Below are positions 19,820 to 31,200 of a DNA stretch of 47,719 nt, piece by piece. Position numbers and translations under genes: made by a program. The DNA comes from Verrucomicrobia bacterium 12-59-8. GTDB taxonomy: Bacteria; Verrucomicrobiota; Verrucomicrobiae; Verrucomicrobiales; Verrucomicrobiaceae. Where the stretch lies: positions 1 to 47,719 of the forward strand of contig NCCR01000014.1 in NCBI GenBank assembly GCA_002279765.1. The letters are read 5' to 3'. Under the pieces are notes generated by a model. The model searched no databases. It was given only the letters and a program-made list of their open reading frames with translations, and was not told where the DNA came from. The first letter of the stretch is position 1. Every line of letters starts with the position of its first letter.

Positions 19820-20902
19820 ATGACCGACAGCGAAACGAACGCCTCCGCCCCAGTTCACCTCCCCTGGCTGGTGCGCATCCCTGAGATTTTTGAGGGGATC
19901 GCAGACACTGTTCTGCAGCAAATGGGCGCGGTTTCGAGCACACGGCTGGGTCAGGATTATTATCTCATCAAGACCGCGTCTCCGGCAAAGATCCGCCAGT
20001 CAGAAGCGGCAAAGTTTGCACGCTGGAATCTGCCGATGGACCACACCTGGCCGTGCAATGCACAAAAGATGGACGGCTTCATCGAGAAGGCGGCGCAAAC
20101 GCTGCTGAAGAAGTTTGGCGAACGCAAACCCCAGGGGATTTTCATCGGCACGCTGCAGCCCACGTCTCCCGATAAGTACTACAAAGGGCTGGCGTCCAAT
20201 CTGCGCGGCCGGGTGCTGCAGTTGTTTCCCAAACTGGCCGCTGCAACGGTGGAGGAGCAGGCCCCAATGGAAGAGACCTTGTTTTGTCTCGTTGGAAAAG
20301 AGGGCTTGTTTTGTGGCATGCAGAGTCCGCGTGCATCGAACGGTCTTTATGCAGGCGGCAGCAAATACATTGATCAGGATGCGCCGGACACGATCAGCCG
20401 CGCGGGTGCCAAGATCGCGGAGGCGCTGCATTATCTGCTGTTGTACCGGCCGCCAATGAAAGAAGGAGCTCATTGGATCGAACTTGGTGCCTGCCCCGGC
20501 GGCATGACCTCGGAACTGCTCGCCCGCAACCAGCGCGTGACAGCGATAGACCGTGCACCGCTGGACAAACGCCTCGATGGCCGGCCGGGGTTGCGGTTTT
20601 TCCTGGAAGACGTGGCCGCCTTTCAGCCGAAGGCAGGCACCACCTATGACGCGCTGCTGTGCGACATGAACGGACAGCCGGAGGAATCCATTGAGCAGGT
20701 GATCCGCTTGTCACGCTTTCTCAAGCCGGGAGGACTCGTCGTTTTCACGCTCAAAGTGCCACGCATTGACTCCATCGAGGAGCCCAACGAATTGTTTCGA
20801 CTCATCGTGTCGATGTCGCGGGCGGCGGGCCTGCGGCTGTTTGCACAGACGCACCTGACTTACAACCGCCACGAGTTCACACTGTTTCTGGAGCGTGACT
20901 GA
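19820..20902 (+). CDS. RlmM-like FtsJ-fold RNA 2'-O-methyltransferase
   Basis: 360 residues from ATG 19820; a GTG at 19808 would add four residues. The N-terminal half is a THUMP-like region (FIGTLQPTSPDKYYKGLA). The C-terminal half is a FtsJ/RrmJ fold: WIELGACPGGMTSELL (motif I), VTAIDRAPLD, DALLCDMNGQPEES, GGLVVFTLKVPR and NRHEFTLFLERD, giving the D, K and E of the K-D-K-E tetrad. RlmM methylates C2498 of 23S rRNA; the same target here is plausible but unproven. Tail overlaps the opposite-strand small gene by 26 bases. Confidence 0.82.
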   Translation: MTDSETNASAPVHLPWLVRIPEIFEGIADTVLQQMGAVSSTRLGQDYYLIKTASPAKIRQSEAAKFARWNLPMDHTWPCNAQKMDGFIEKAAQTLLKKFGERKPQGIFIGTLQPTSPDKYYKGLASNLRGRVLQLFPKLAAATVEEQAPMEETLFCLVGKEGLFCGMQSPRASNGLYAGGSKYIDQDAPDTISRAGAKIAEALHYLLLYRPPMKEGAHWIELGACPGGMTSELLARNQRVTAIDRAPLDKRLDGRPGLRFFLEDVAAFQPKAGTTYDALLCDMNGQPEESIEQVIRLSRFLKPGGLVVFTLKVPRIDSIEEPNELFRLIVSMSRAAGLRLFAQTHLTYNRHEFTLFLERD

Positions 20903-21113
20903 CTTCTGTTTCAGCCGTGGGCAAATCTTCCGGCTTCAGCAGCACGGCACCTTTGAGAATTCGGCAGAACTCCTTTTTCGTGACTTTGTGCAGCGTTCCC
21001 TCTTTGGAAACGGGATCTTTCATCACCTTGTACTCGATGGACATGCGCGCCCATTCGACAATGCGATAGTAATCCCCCCCTTGCCGCCAAATCTGCCCTT
21101 GTTCCAGCTTCAT
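20877..21113 (-). CDS. Small hypothetical protein
   Basis: 78 residues from ATG 21113 (MKLEQGQIWRQGGDYYRIVEW). The pattern Q-x-W-x(5)-YYRIV followed by basic strand KVTKKEFCRIL reads like a small SH3-like or DUF beta-barrel protein, and base use looks coding. I do not recognise the family. Confidence 0.6.
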   Translation of the reverse strand: MKLEQGQIWRQGGDYYRIVEWARMSIEYKVMKDPVSKEGTLHKVTKKEFCRILKGAVLLKPEDLPTAETEVSHAPETV

Positions 21114-21335
21114 GAACTCCATTAGCCGCAGCAGCGGCATGCGCCATGATATTTTGCAGCCAGCTGCACATTCCAGGCGCAGAAAACGAGTATCCCCGGC
21201 TACTTAGAGCCAGGAGCCCTGCCAGGGCGGTAGGCACCGGAGGAGTCTTCCAGGCGGGGGCAGACACCGAGAAAGCGGGCACGTAAGCGTCCGATCTGAA
21301 CAGTCAAGTTTTCCAAAATAAACCTGAATTCATGC
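21114..21335. other. Gene-free block with two potential hairpins
   Basis: No gene is visible between 21114 and 21481 apart from the promoter candidate. A near-perfect palindrome GCCCTG-C-CAGGGC lies at 21216-21228, and an ACG-TAAG-CGT stem-loop with outer GG/CC pairs lies at about 21279-21296. The stretch could be a structured leader, a terminator region or a regulatory site for either flanking gene. Confidence 0.3.
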
Positions 21336-21370
21336 TTGTTTGCTGGATTTGTTATTATTATAATTATAAT
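21336..21370 (+). promoter_or_regulatory. Candidate promoter for the PEP-CTERM/giant-protein unit
   Basis: TTGTTT at 21336-21341 is followed after 17 bases by TATAAT at 21359-21364, and a second TATAAT sits at 21365-21370. The segment is strikingly AT-rich in GC-rich DNA and lies about 110 bases before the ATG at 21482. No other strong candidate is seen before the giant gene. Confidence 0.45.
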
Positions 21371-21481
21371 ATATGTAACAGATACAGATCAAGCCCTTCA
21401 TTTACCCCGTGGAGAGGCTCCCCATCACTGCCCTCACGCGCCCCTCGAATTCCCCATCTCGTAAACAGATCAAAAAAAACG

Positions 21482-22195
21482 ATGAAAACGCCCTCACACC
21501 TACCCCGACTCCTCTGCCTCGCTCTTGCGCTGGCGTGGACACAAGGAACCCAGGCCAGCACGGTCTTTTGGGGCAGCAACTTTAACGACGATCTATTCGA
21601 CAGCTCTGGCAACACCCTCGATGCCACCTACTCCTTCGAAATCGGGACCTTTACTGGTGGTTTCACCCCCAGCTATCTGAACGTCGATCAATGGGAAGCC
21701 AACTGGCATGTGATTGATCGCGCCTTTGATCCCGACTCCAACGGCTGGAACGCGACAGAGCAGTTTTTTGTCGGAACGGTGGGCTTCAACACGGACGGCA
21801 CCTCGGATTCCACCGATGCCAATCCCGCTGATGTCTTTATCCAGGATGATGTGGTCTATCTATGGGCCTTCAATTCCAAAACCATTGTGCCCAGCAGCGA
21901 ATGGGCGCTCGTGACCGACGGGACCACGGCGGGAAACACCGGTGATCCCTGGGTCGTCCCCAATCCTGCCGACACCGTCGGCTCCTATAACTGGAATCTG
22001 AGCGACGCGAGCACCACCGTGATCGGGGGTGCCAATGGAGTGCAGGGTGACGGCACCTACTCCGCAACCCCTCCAGTGTTCAGCCTGCAGACAGCAGTGG
22101 TGCCAGAACCCGGTTCTGCTTTTCTGCTGCTCGCCGCAGCAGTTGCACACCTGGCACGCCGCGCACGCCGCATGAACCGCATGTCCCTGCTCTAA
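21482..22195 (+). CDS. Exported PEP-CTERM-type protein
   Basis: 237 residues from ATG 21482, where a signal peptide begins (HLPRLLCLALALAWTQGTQA). The mature part is Asp/Asn/Thr-rich and beta-like, without a known catalytic motif. The C-terminus is VVPEPGSAFLLLAAAVAHLARRARR: a PEP motif, a hydrophobic helix and a basic tail, the sorting signal handled by exosortase in Verrucomicrobiota and other Gram-negatives. The last residues after the basic cluster (MNRMSLL) make it a slightly long tail. It ends 9 bases before the giant gene, so the two are probably one transcript. Function unknown; an extracellular or matrix-associated role is inferred. Confidence 0.85.
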   Translation: MKTPSHLPRLLCLALALAWTQGTQASTVFWGSNFNDDLFDSSGNTLDATYSFEIGTFTGGFTPSYLNVDQWEANWHVIDRAFDPDSNGWNATEQFFVGTVGFNTDGTSDSTDANPADVFIQDDVVYLWAFNSKTIVPSSEWALVTDGTTAGNTGDPWVVPNPADTVGSYNWNLSDASTTVIGGANGVQGDGTYSATPPVFSLQTAVVPEPGSAFLLLAAAVAHLARRARRMNRMSLL

Positions 22196-22204
22196 AGCCA
22201 CCCC

Positions 22205-25200
22205 ATGAGGGAAAACGCATCACGATTATTCGATCTGACGTGTCGCCTGACAGCGGCACGTTTCTTCGTTTCAATGTGCTGCGCCTCGCTTGCTGCCGCG
22301 ACGGCGGCCAGCGCCGCGACCGATTTCAGCGATTACTCCGTTTTTGGCAGTGCCAGCAGCACCGTGGTAAGCAACATCAAAATCGGTGCCACCACCGACG
22401 GTGAAAGTGCCATCACCGCCAACACCACCGCCACAGGGGACGACATCACAGGGAGCGATGACGAAGACGGCGTGACGGTTCCAGCCAGCCTTGTGGCTGG
22501 CACATCCGGCAGTATCATCGTCAACGTCACCAACACGAGCGGCTCCACGGTATACCTCAATGCGTGGATTGACTTCAATGGCAACGGAGTGCTCACCGAT
22601 TCCGGCGAACAGATCGCCACCAACACCACGATTGCCACCGGCACATCGAACTCCAACAAAACCGTGAGCTTCACGGTGCCTGCAGCGGCCACCATCGGCA
22701 CGGCAGGTGTGCGTGTGCGCCTGACCTCCACCAGCTCTCCCGGCTCCACCGCATTGAAAGGCAACGGTGAGGTCGAAGATTATATCACCTCCATCGTCTG
22801 TCCGGCTGTCACGCTGAACACGTCCTCCCTGCCAAGCGGTGCGGTGGGCAGGGTCTATTCCCAGACTTTGGGGGCCAGCGGCGGCACTGGCAGCTACACT
22901 TGGTCGCTGACCTCGGGAACGTTGCCAGCCGGGCTGGTCTTAAATACTTCCACCGGAGTGCTTTCAGGAACCCCCTCGGCAAGCAACGCTGGCGGGGCAA
23001 ACCTCACTTTCACCGCAACGGATGCCTCTGGCTGCCAGGGCTCGGCCACTCTGCTGCTGCAGGTTGTCAATTTCATCTTCATCACTCCCGCAACGCTCCC
23101 CCCCCCGACAGTCAGCACGGCTTACTCGCAGGCCATGACCGCCCAGGAGTCCGGGTTTGACGTCCAGCAGGCATTCTCATCGACATCGGTCGGCACCCTC
23201 GCCGCAGCGGATGCCGTGCTGGCCGGCACGAACCGCATCAGCAACTGGACCGGCACCGCACCAACCATCTCTTTCAATGGCAGCGGCGCCGGTGGAGGCC
23301 ACTTCACAGACGCTGACTTTCCGGCAGGTTCCGGCGATAACTTTGCCCTGAAAGCCACGGGTGTCATCACCATTCCGACATCTGGTGCCTGGACCTTTGC
23401 CACGAACTCCGACGACGGTGCGCGCGTCAAGATCGACGGCTCGGCGGTCATCAACGACGACTCGCTGCACGCGACCACAGACAAATTTGGAACGGTCACA
23501 CTCACGGCGGGAACCCACACGATTGAACTCGTTTTCTTCGAACAGGGCGGAGGTGAGGCCATTGAACTGTTCGCGGCCCCCGGCACGCTGAGTTCATTCG
23601 GCTCCTCCTTCAAGCTTATTGGAGACACTGATGGCCTCAGTGTCGTGCGTTCATCACCAACCTACACCTGGAACGTTGCCAGCGGTTCCCTGCCCGCAGG
23701 CCTCACGTTGAATGCCGGCTCGGGTTTGATCAGCGGCACGCCCAGCAGTTCATCGACCTCCAATTTCACGCTCCGCGCCATTGACAACTATGGCTCCAGT
23801 GCCACCCAGGCTTACACCGTGCAGACTTGTTCTGCCGTCACCCTGAGCCCGACCACTCTCGCCGCCTGCATGGCGTACTCCGCCTACAGCCAAACCTTCA
23901 GTGCGGTCGGCGGCACGCAGCCGTATGTGTTTTCAGTCAGCAGCGGTGTACTGCCGGCTGGCTTGACGTTAAACACAGGCACAGGGGTCCTTTCCGGCCG
24001 TCCCACCGCGACAACGGCGGCCTCATTCACCATTGCCGTGACCGATGCCAATGGCTGCTCCGCCTTGCGCGCCTTCACCTTGACACCGGCCTCCCCCACG
24101 GACTTCGGCGACTATGCGGGCATCGGCAGCGCCAGCAGCACGGTGGTTTCCGCTCTCAGGATCGGCGCGTTGACGGACGCCGAATCCTCGGCCACCACGA
24201 ATGGCACCGCCAACGGCGACGACAGCACCGATCTCGCGGATGAAGACGGTGTGACCCTGCCGGCATATCTGATCCAGGGGGCGGCAGGCTCGCTAATAGT
24301 GAACATCACCAACACGACAGGCGCGACGGCCTACCTGAACGCCTGGATCGACTACAACAACAACGGCGTGCTCACCGACAGTGGGGAGCAGATCGCCACC
24401 AACACCACGATCGCCACCGGGACATCTAACTCGAATAGAACCTTGAGCTTCACGGTGCCTGGCACCGCCACCGGCGGAATGGCGGGCGTACGCGTGCGGC
24501 TGACCTCCACCAGCAGCCCAGGCTCCACGGGAGCCAGCGGCAACGGTGAGGTGGAGGACTACGTGGTCAGCATCCTGCCCCCGACGGATTTCGGCGACGA
24601 TTCCTCCTTCGGCATTGCGGGCAGCACCACTTCGACCTCCCTCAGGATGGGCGCACTGGTGGACAGCGAAAATTCAAGCCTCGCCAACTCCGCCGCGACA
24701 GGTGATGACCTCAACGGCAGCGATGATGAAGATGGCGTGACCTTGCCGGCCACGGTCGTTCAGGGGCAGTCCGGGCTGAGCGTGACCGTGAATGTCACCA
24801 ACACCAGTGGGGCGGACGCCTTCCTCAACGGCTGGATCGACTTCAACAACAATGGTGTGCTCACCGACGCGGGTGAACAGATCGTCGTCAATGATGTGGT
24901 CGCCACCGCAACCAGCGGCAGCAACCGAACCTACACCTTCACGGTGCCGAGCGCGGCGGAGACAGGAGTGATCGGGGCGCGCTTCAGACTAACCTCTGTT
25001 GCCACTCCCGGTGACTCTGGAATTGTGGGCACCGGCGAGGTGGAGGACTATGCGATCACCGTTCTGCCCGCCTCCGATCACGGTGACTATTCGCGCTTCG
25101 CGGATGCAAGCAGCTATAACTCCAGCGCCCTCACCATAGGCGACCTAGAGGACACGGAATACACCCCGGTCACCAACCTTGCGGCCACGGGTGACGACAT

Positions 25201-28200
25201 CACTAACATCAATGACGAAGACGGTGTGACCCTGCAGGCCATTCTCGTGCAGGGGCAGGCGGGTGTCGCGGTGACCGTCAAGCTCAACAACACGACCGGC
25301 GCACCGGCCTACCTAAACGGCTGGGTGGACTTCAACAACAACGGGTCGGTCACAGACTCGGGCGAGCAGGTGATCTCCGACGCCGTGGTGTCTGATGGCA
25401 CCTCCGGTGGATACCAGACCTTTTACTTTGATGTTCCGAGCACCGCCACCATCGGCACGGTGGGCTCGCGTTTCCGACTGACCTCGGTCGCGACCCCCGG
25501 TCCCACAGGTGCCAGCGGCTACGGCGAGGTGGAAGACTATACCACAACGATCGTGGCACCCTCGTCCAACTTCAGGGACTACTTCTATACAATCCGCGCT
25601 GTCGGCACTCGCTTCTATCTGGATGAGATCTCCGTTTACAACCCGAACTCTGCCACGCCGACAGTGTCCGTCAATCCGGGCATTCTGGACCTCAACACGG
25701 CCTCACCGGGCTTCAACACCGGCGCCTCGGACGCCATCATGAACGGCTTGGCGCTCGACTGGCTCAACCGCAGGTTCTACTGGGCAGCCACCACCAGCAC
25801 CTCGAACGGCTACAACTTCAGCTTGTACACGGCCGCCTACGACAACGTCAGCAAGACGTGGAGCTACCAGGCGGTCACCGGTTCGGCATTATCAAACATC
25901 CCCTTGAACAGCGGCAGCCCCGCCTCATCCTCGGCCAGCTCCGGTGCCTTTCCCCGCGCCGCATTTTATGGCGGGGAATATTACGCCGGCGGCCAGCTCA
26001 ACAACAACGTGGCCGTCTGGCATCTGAACTCGGCCGGCGTGGCCCTGACTTCGCCCGCCTTCACCGACTACACGAACTTTTTCCATCTGAGCCAGACCTT
26101 CAATGGCGGCGACTTCGTCATCCGTCCGCAGGACGGCCTGCTGGTGACCTCTACGGTGATCAGCAACACCAACACCCTTTTCAACCAGTTCATCAGCAAC
26201 GGCACCAATGCATCCGGTTCAGCGGCCACCACGGCGAGTATTGACTCGCTGATTCCCTACTCCAGCAACAGCTCCGTGCAGATCGCGGGCGTGGGCGGTG
26301 TCTCCCGGCTTTATGCCCTCGGCTCAACTGGCACCAACCTCTATCGTATCGACAGCTATGACACCAGCTCGCCGAAGGCGGTGAAGGTGGGACCGCTGCC
26401 CACTGCCTCCTACACCGACTTGTCTGAAGGCATCTCCTCCTCCGTGACATCCTTGGGCGTGAAAGGCATCGTATACAATGATCCCAACGGCCTCGCTGAC
26501 AATCTCCTCAGCGGCACGGGAACCAATGCCAGCGGCACCCTCTATGCCATGCTGGTGGATACCTCGGGCAATCTCGTGGACTCCTTCCCCGTCAAGAGCG
26601 ACGGCACATTCATCCTCGGCGGTGCCTCGGCCAACACCTCCTACCGCGTCGTCCTGAGCACCTCCTACGGCAGCCTGGGCTCCGCCGCACCCGCGGCCGC
26701 CATGCCCACCGGCTGGCTCAATGCAGGTGAACACTTTGGCTCCGGCACCGGCAGTGACGGCACAGTCGATGGCAGCCTGACCGTCACCGTCGGCAACGCA
26801 GGCATCGTCAATGCCACCTTTGGCATCTCCCAGACCCTGAGCATCGGCGACCTGGTCTGGAACGACGTCAACAACAACGGCATCCACGACAATGGCGAGA
26901 GCGGTATTGGCGGAGTCACTGTGCAGCTTTGGACCCCCGGCTCGGACAATGCCATCGGCGGCTCAGGCGCTTCGGCAGACACACTGGCCGCCACCACCAC
27001 CACCGATGGCACGGGGGCCTACAGTTTCTCCGGCCTCAGTGCCGGGAAATACTTTGTCACCGTCAGCCCTCCGTCACTCTACTCGGTGGTCAGCAGCACC
27101 GTCGCCGGTGATAACGGGACCGATGACGACAACAATGGCTCCCAGCCGGGAGGCAGGGGAACAGCCGTTTACAGCCCAGTGGTGACGCTGGCGCAAAACA
27201 CCGAGCCGGGCAGTCTCTCCACCGGAGGTGGCAACACGGATGACACCATCGACATTGGATTGCTGACGGCGGTGGATTACGGCGACTACGCCTCCTTCGG
27301 CTCCGCTGGCAGCGCCGTGGTGGCCAGCCTCTACATCGGCTCCCTGACAGACTCCGAATACTCCGCCATCACCAATGCCAGCGCCACGGGCGACGACCTC
27401 TCCGGCGTGGATGACGAAGATGGCGTCGTGATACCCTCCGCCATCTATCAAGGCACCTCGACCACCTTGACCGTCACCGTCACCAACACCAGCGGCTCAT
27501 CCGCCTTCCTGCATGCCTGGGTGGACTTCAACGGCAACGGCGTCCTCACCGACTCCGGCGAGCAGGTCGCCAGCAACGTCCTCATCGCCAACGGCACCAA
27601 CGGCACGAGCCGCAACATCACCTTCACCACCCCCGCGAGCGCCATCTTCGGCAATGTCGGTATCCGTGTCCGTCTGACATCAGTCAGCACCCCCGGCTCC
27701 ACCGGAACGGCGGGCAATGGCGAAGTGGAGGACTACGTCGTCAGCGTCTGCCCGGCGGTGACGCTTTTGCCCGCAACGCTGCCGACGCCGACCGTGGGCA
27801 CAGCTTTCTCACAGACCATCACGGCCAGCGGCGGAGTGTCACCTTACACCTACAGCGTGTCGGGCGGAGCGCTTCCTGCATGGGCGGCGCTGAGTTCCGC
27901 CGGCGTGCTAAGCGGCACTCCCGGCAGCACAGCCTCCGCCACTTTCACGGTGAAGGCCACTGATGCCACCGGCTGCGCGGGGACACTCAGTTGCACCCTC
28001 ACTCCGGTTTGCCCGGCGGTCTCCATCACGCAGTCCGCACTTGCGCAAGGCACGGTGGGCACCAGCTATTCGCAGACGCTCAGCGCCAGCGGCGGTGTCT
28101 CCCCGTACAGCGCCTGGGCCATCACCAGCGGCACACTGCCAGCCGGTTTGACGCTCAACGCCAGCACCGGCGTCATCAGCGGCACGCCGACGGCCACGGC

Positions 28201-31200
28201 CTCTCCCGCCACGACGCTTGCGCTGCGTGTGAACGACGCCAATGGCTGCCAGGGCTCGAAAAACATCACGCTGCAGGTCTGCCCGGTGGTCACCGTAAGT
28301 ACGACCACGCTGCCAGCCGCGATCCAGGGCGCGCCTTACAGCCAGACCCTCTCCTCATCCGGCGGAACAGCCGCGTACACTTACACCATCGCCAGCGGTG
28401 CTTTGCCTGCCGGGCTGACCCTCTCCAGCGCCGGAGTCATCAGCGGCACTCCCACCGCCACCGGCACCGCAAGCTTCACAGTCCGGTCCGCAGACGCCAA
28501 TGGCTGTCCCGGCACTCGTGCCTTGTCGATTACCACGAATCTGCCCGTAACTGATTTTGGCGATAGTCCCGCCTTTGCCGCCGCCTCCCAAATCGCGAGC
28601 ACTGAAATCAGGATCGGCACCGCCGCCACAGATGTGGAACCCGTCAATCCCACCACCGGCAACGCGGATGCGGATGACACCACCGGGACTGATGACGAGG
28701 ATCTCGTGATTCCCTCCGTGGTTTCCGGGGGTGACCTCAACGTGAATATTCCGGTGACGCTCAGCGGCAGTGTCTCGCTCGGTCGCATCGGCGTCTGGGC
28801 GGACTGGAACGGCGACGGCGACACGCTGGATGCCAATGAAACCGTCACGCTCACCAGCTCGGGCCTCATCGGCGGCAGCAACACCATCACCGCCACCTTC
28901 AGCCCTCCTGCCGGCACCACCGTCGGTACCAAATACCTCCGCATCATCGTGATCGAAGGCACCACCGCGCCAGCTTTCAGCGGCAGTTCCAGCCTGAAGG
29001 GCGAAGTCGAAGACTACGCGATCACCGTCACCGCCCCGACGCTGGATTATGGCGATCTGCCCGACACCATCATCGGTACCACCGCCGGCAACTATCAGAC
29101 GTACTCCAACGACAACGGCCCGGCGCATATCGCCAACAGCAATCTCCGCCTCGGCGCCACCGTAGATGCCGAAGGCAACGGCCAGCCAAACGTCACTGCC
29201 ACCGGCGACGGTGCCGATGAAGACGGCGTGGCCGCGCTACCCACGCTCACGCAGAATGTACCCGCCACGCTCACGATCAGCGCCACCAACACCTTTGGCT
29301 CCGCCGGTTTCCTCAAGGCATGGATCGACTGGAACAACGACGGCAACCTGACCGCCGATGAAGAACTCGGCAGCGAGATCAGCGTGCCCAACGGCACCAA
29401 CAACGGTTCATTCAGCTTCACCTTCACCGTGCCCAGCAGCGCGGTGATTGGCGCCAGTCTCGGGCTGCGCATCCGCCTCGCCAGCGCGACGATCCCGGCT
29501 TCCAACGGCGTCGTCGGCACGGGTGAAGTGGAGGACTATCTCGTCAGTGTGAACGCCTCCACCGTGGACTTCGGCGACTACCCGAACTTTGCGTCAGCTT
29601 CGCGCGTTGCCAGCACGCTGATCAAAGCCGGCACCAATGCCACCGATGTAGAAACCAGCAATCCGACCACCGGCAGCGCTACGACAGACGACAACACCGG
29701 CACTGATGACGAAGACCTCACGATGCCAACGCTGCAGATCGGCGTCAACGGCACGCTGACCATTCCGGTCACGCTCACCAGTCCGGTGACGTCAGGCAAG
29801 ATCGCCGTCTTTGCCGACTGGAACGGTGACAACGATGTGCTCGACACCAATGAAACCGTCAGCCTGAGCACCGCAAACCTCGTCACCGGCTCGAACACCA
29901 TCACCGCCACGCTCAGCCCGCCCACGGGCATCACCGGCGGCACTAAATTCCTCCGCATCATCGTCACGGAAGGCACCACCATCCCCTCCTTCAGCGGTAG
30001 TTCCACCCTGCGGGGTGAAGTTGAAGATTATGCAGTCACCGTGAACGCCTACACGCTCGACTTCGGTGATCTGCCCGACACAGGCACCGGCACCGGCACC
30101 GGCACGGGCAACTATCAGACACTCAGCAGCGACAGCGGTCCCTCCCACACGGCCACCGCCACCACACTGCGCCTCGGTGCCACGGTCGATGCCGAAGCAG
30201 ACGGCCAGCCAAACGCCAACGCCACGGGCGACGGTGTGGATGAAGACGGCATCTCCAGCATGCCCGTGTTCATCCGCGGCCAAGCCTACACCATTCCGGT
30301 CTCCGTCTTCAACAACACCGGCAGCAACGCACGTATCTTCGGCTTCATTGACTGGAACAACGACGGTGATTTTGCTGACGCGGGTGAAACTCTCACGGCC
30401 GTGGCGGTCAGTTCGTCGGCCAGCCAGCAGAACATCAACGTCACCGGCACCACGCCCGGCACGGCGGCCATCGGCACCTTTGGCGCACGCTTCCGTCTCG
30501 CCACCGCCGCCACGCTGACCTCCACCGGCACCACCGGCAATGGTGAAGTGGAAGATTACATCGTCACCGGTGCCTGCCCCACGCTCACCATCACCCCCGT
30601 TTCCTTGCCGGCGACGAGCCAGTATGCCAGCTACAACCAAACCCTGACCGCCGCCAACGGCACCGCACCCTACACCTGGACGATCACCAGCGGTGCCATC
30701 CCGGGCGGTCTGACCCTGAGCAGTGCGGGGGTCTTCAGCGGCACGGTGGTCAGCGCCAGCGGGGCGTACATTTTCACCGCCAAAGCCACCGATGCGAACG
30801 GCTGCGCCGCCACGCAGAGCTACACCATCAGCGTTGGTTCCGGAGGCATGAGCGTGGGCAATCTCGTCTTCCTCGATGAGAACAACAACGGGCTCAAGGA
30901 TTCCAACGAACGCGGCATTCCCAATGTGCCGGTGGAAATCTGGAGCGCCGGTGCGGACGGCCGCGTGAACTCGGCCGATGACCAGCCCGTGACTGGCGGC
31001 AATGCCTCCGTGCTCAGTTCAGGCGGCATGCTGACCAGCGGCACCTACGGCACCATCGCCTCCGGTTTCTCCACCCTGACGGCACGCACCGATTGGACCG
31101 GAGCTTATCAGTTCACCGAACTGCCAACGGGGGTGTTTTACCTCAAGATCACGCCACCAAACAAAGCCGTGTTCTCCAGCAAGTACGGCACCGGCACGAC

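Noticed and set aside
21203..21223. GAGCCAGGAGCCCTGCC resembles the 3' element of cobalamin riboswitches
   Set aside because: The upstream B12 core (GCCACTG box and paired elements) is not found in 21114-21203, and the flanking genes are not B12-related. The likeness covers only one short element.
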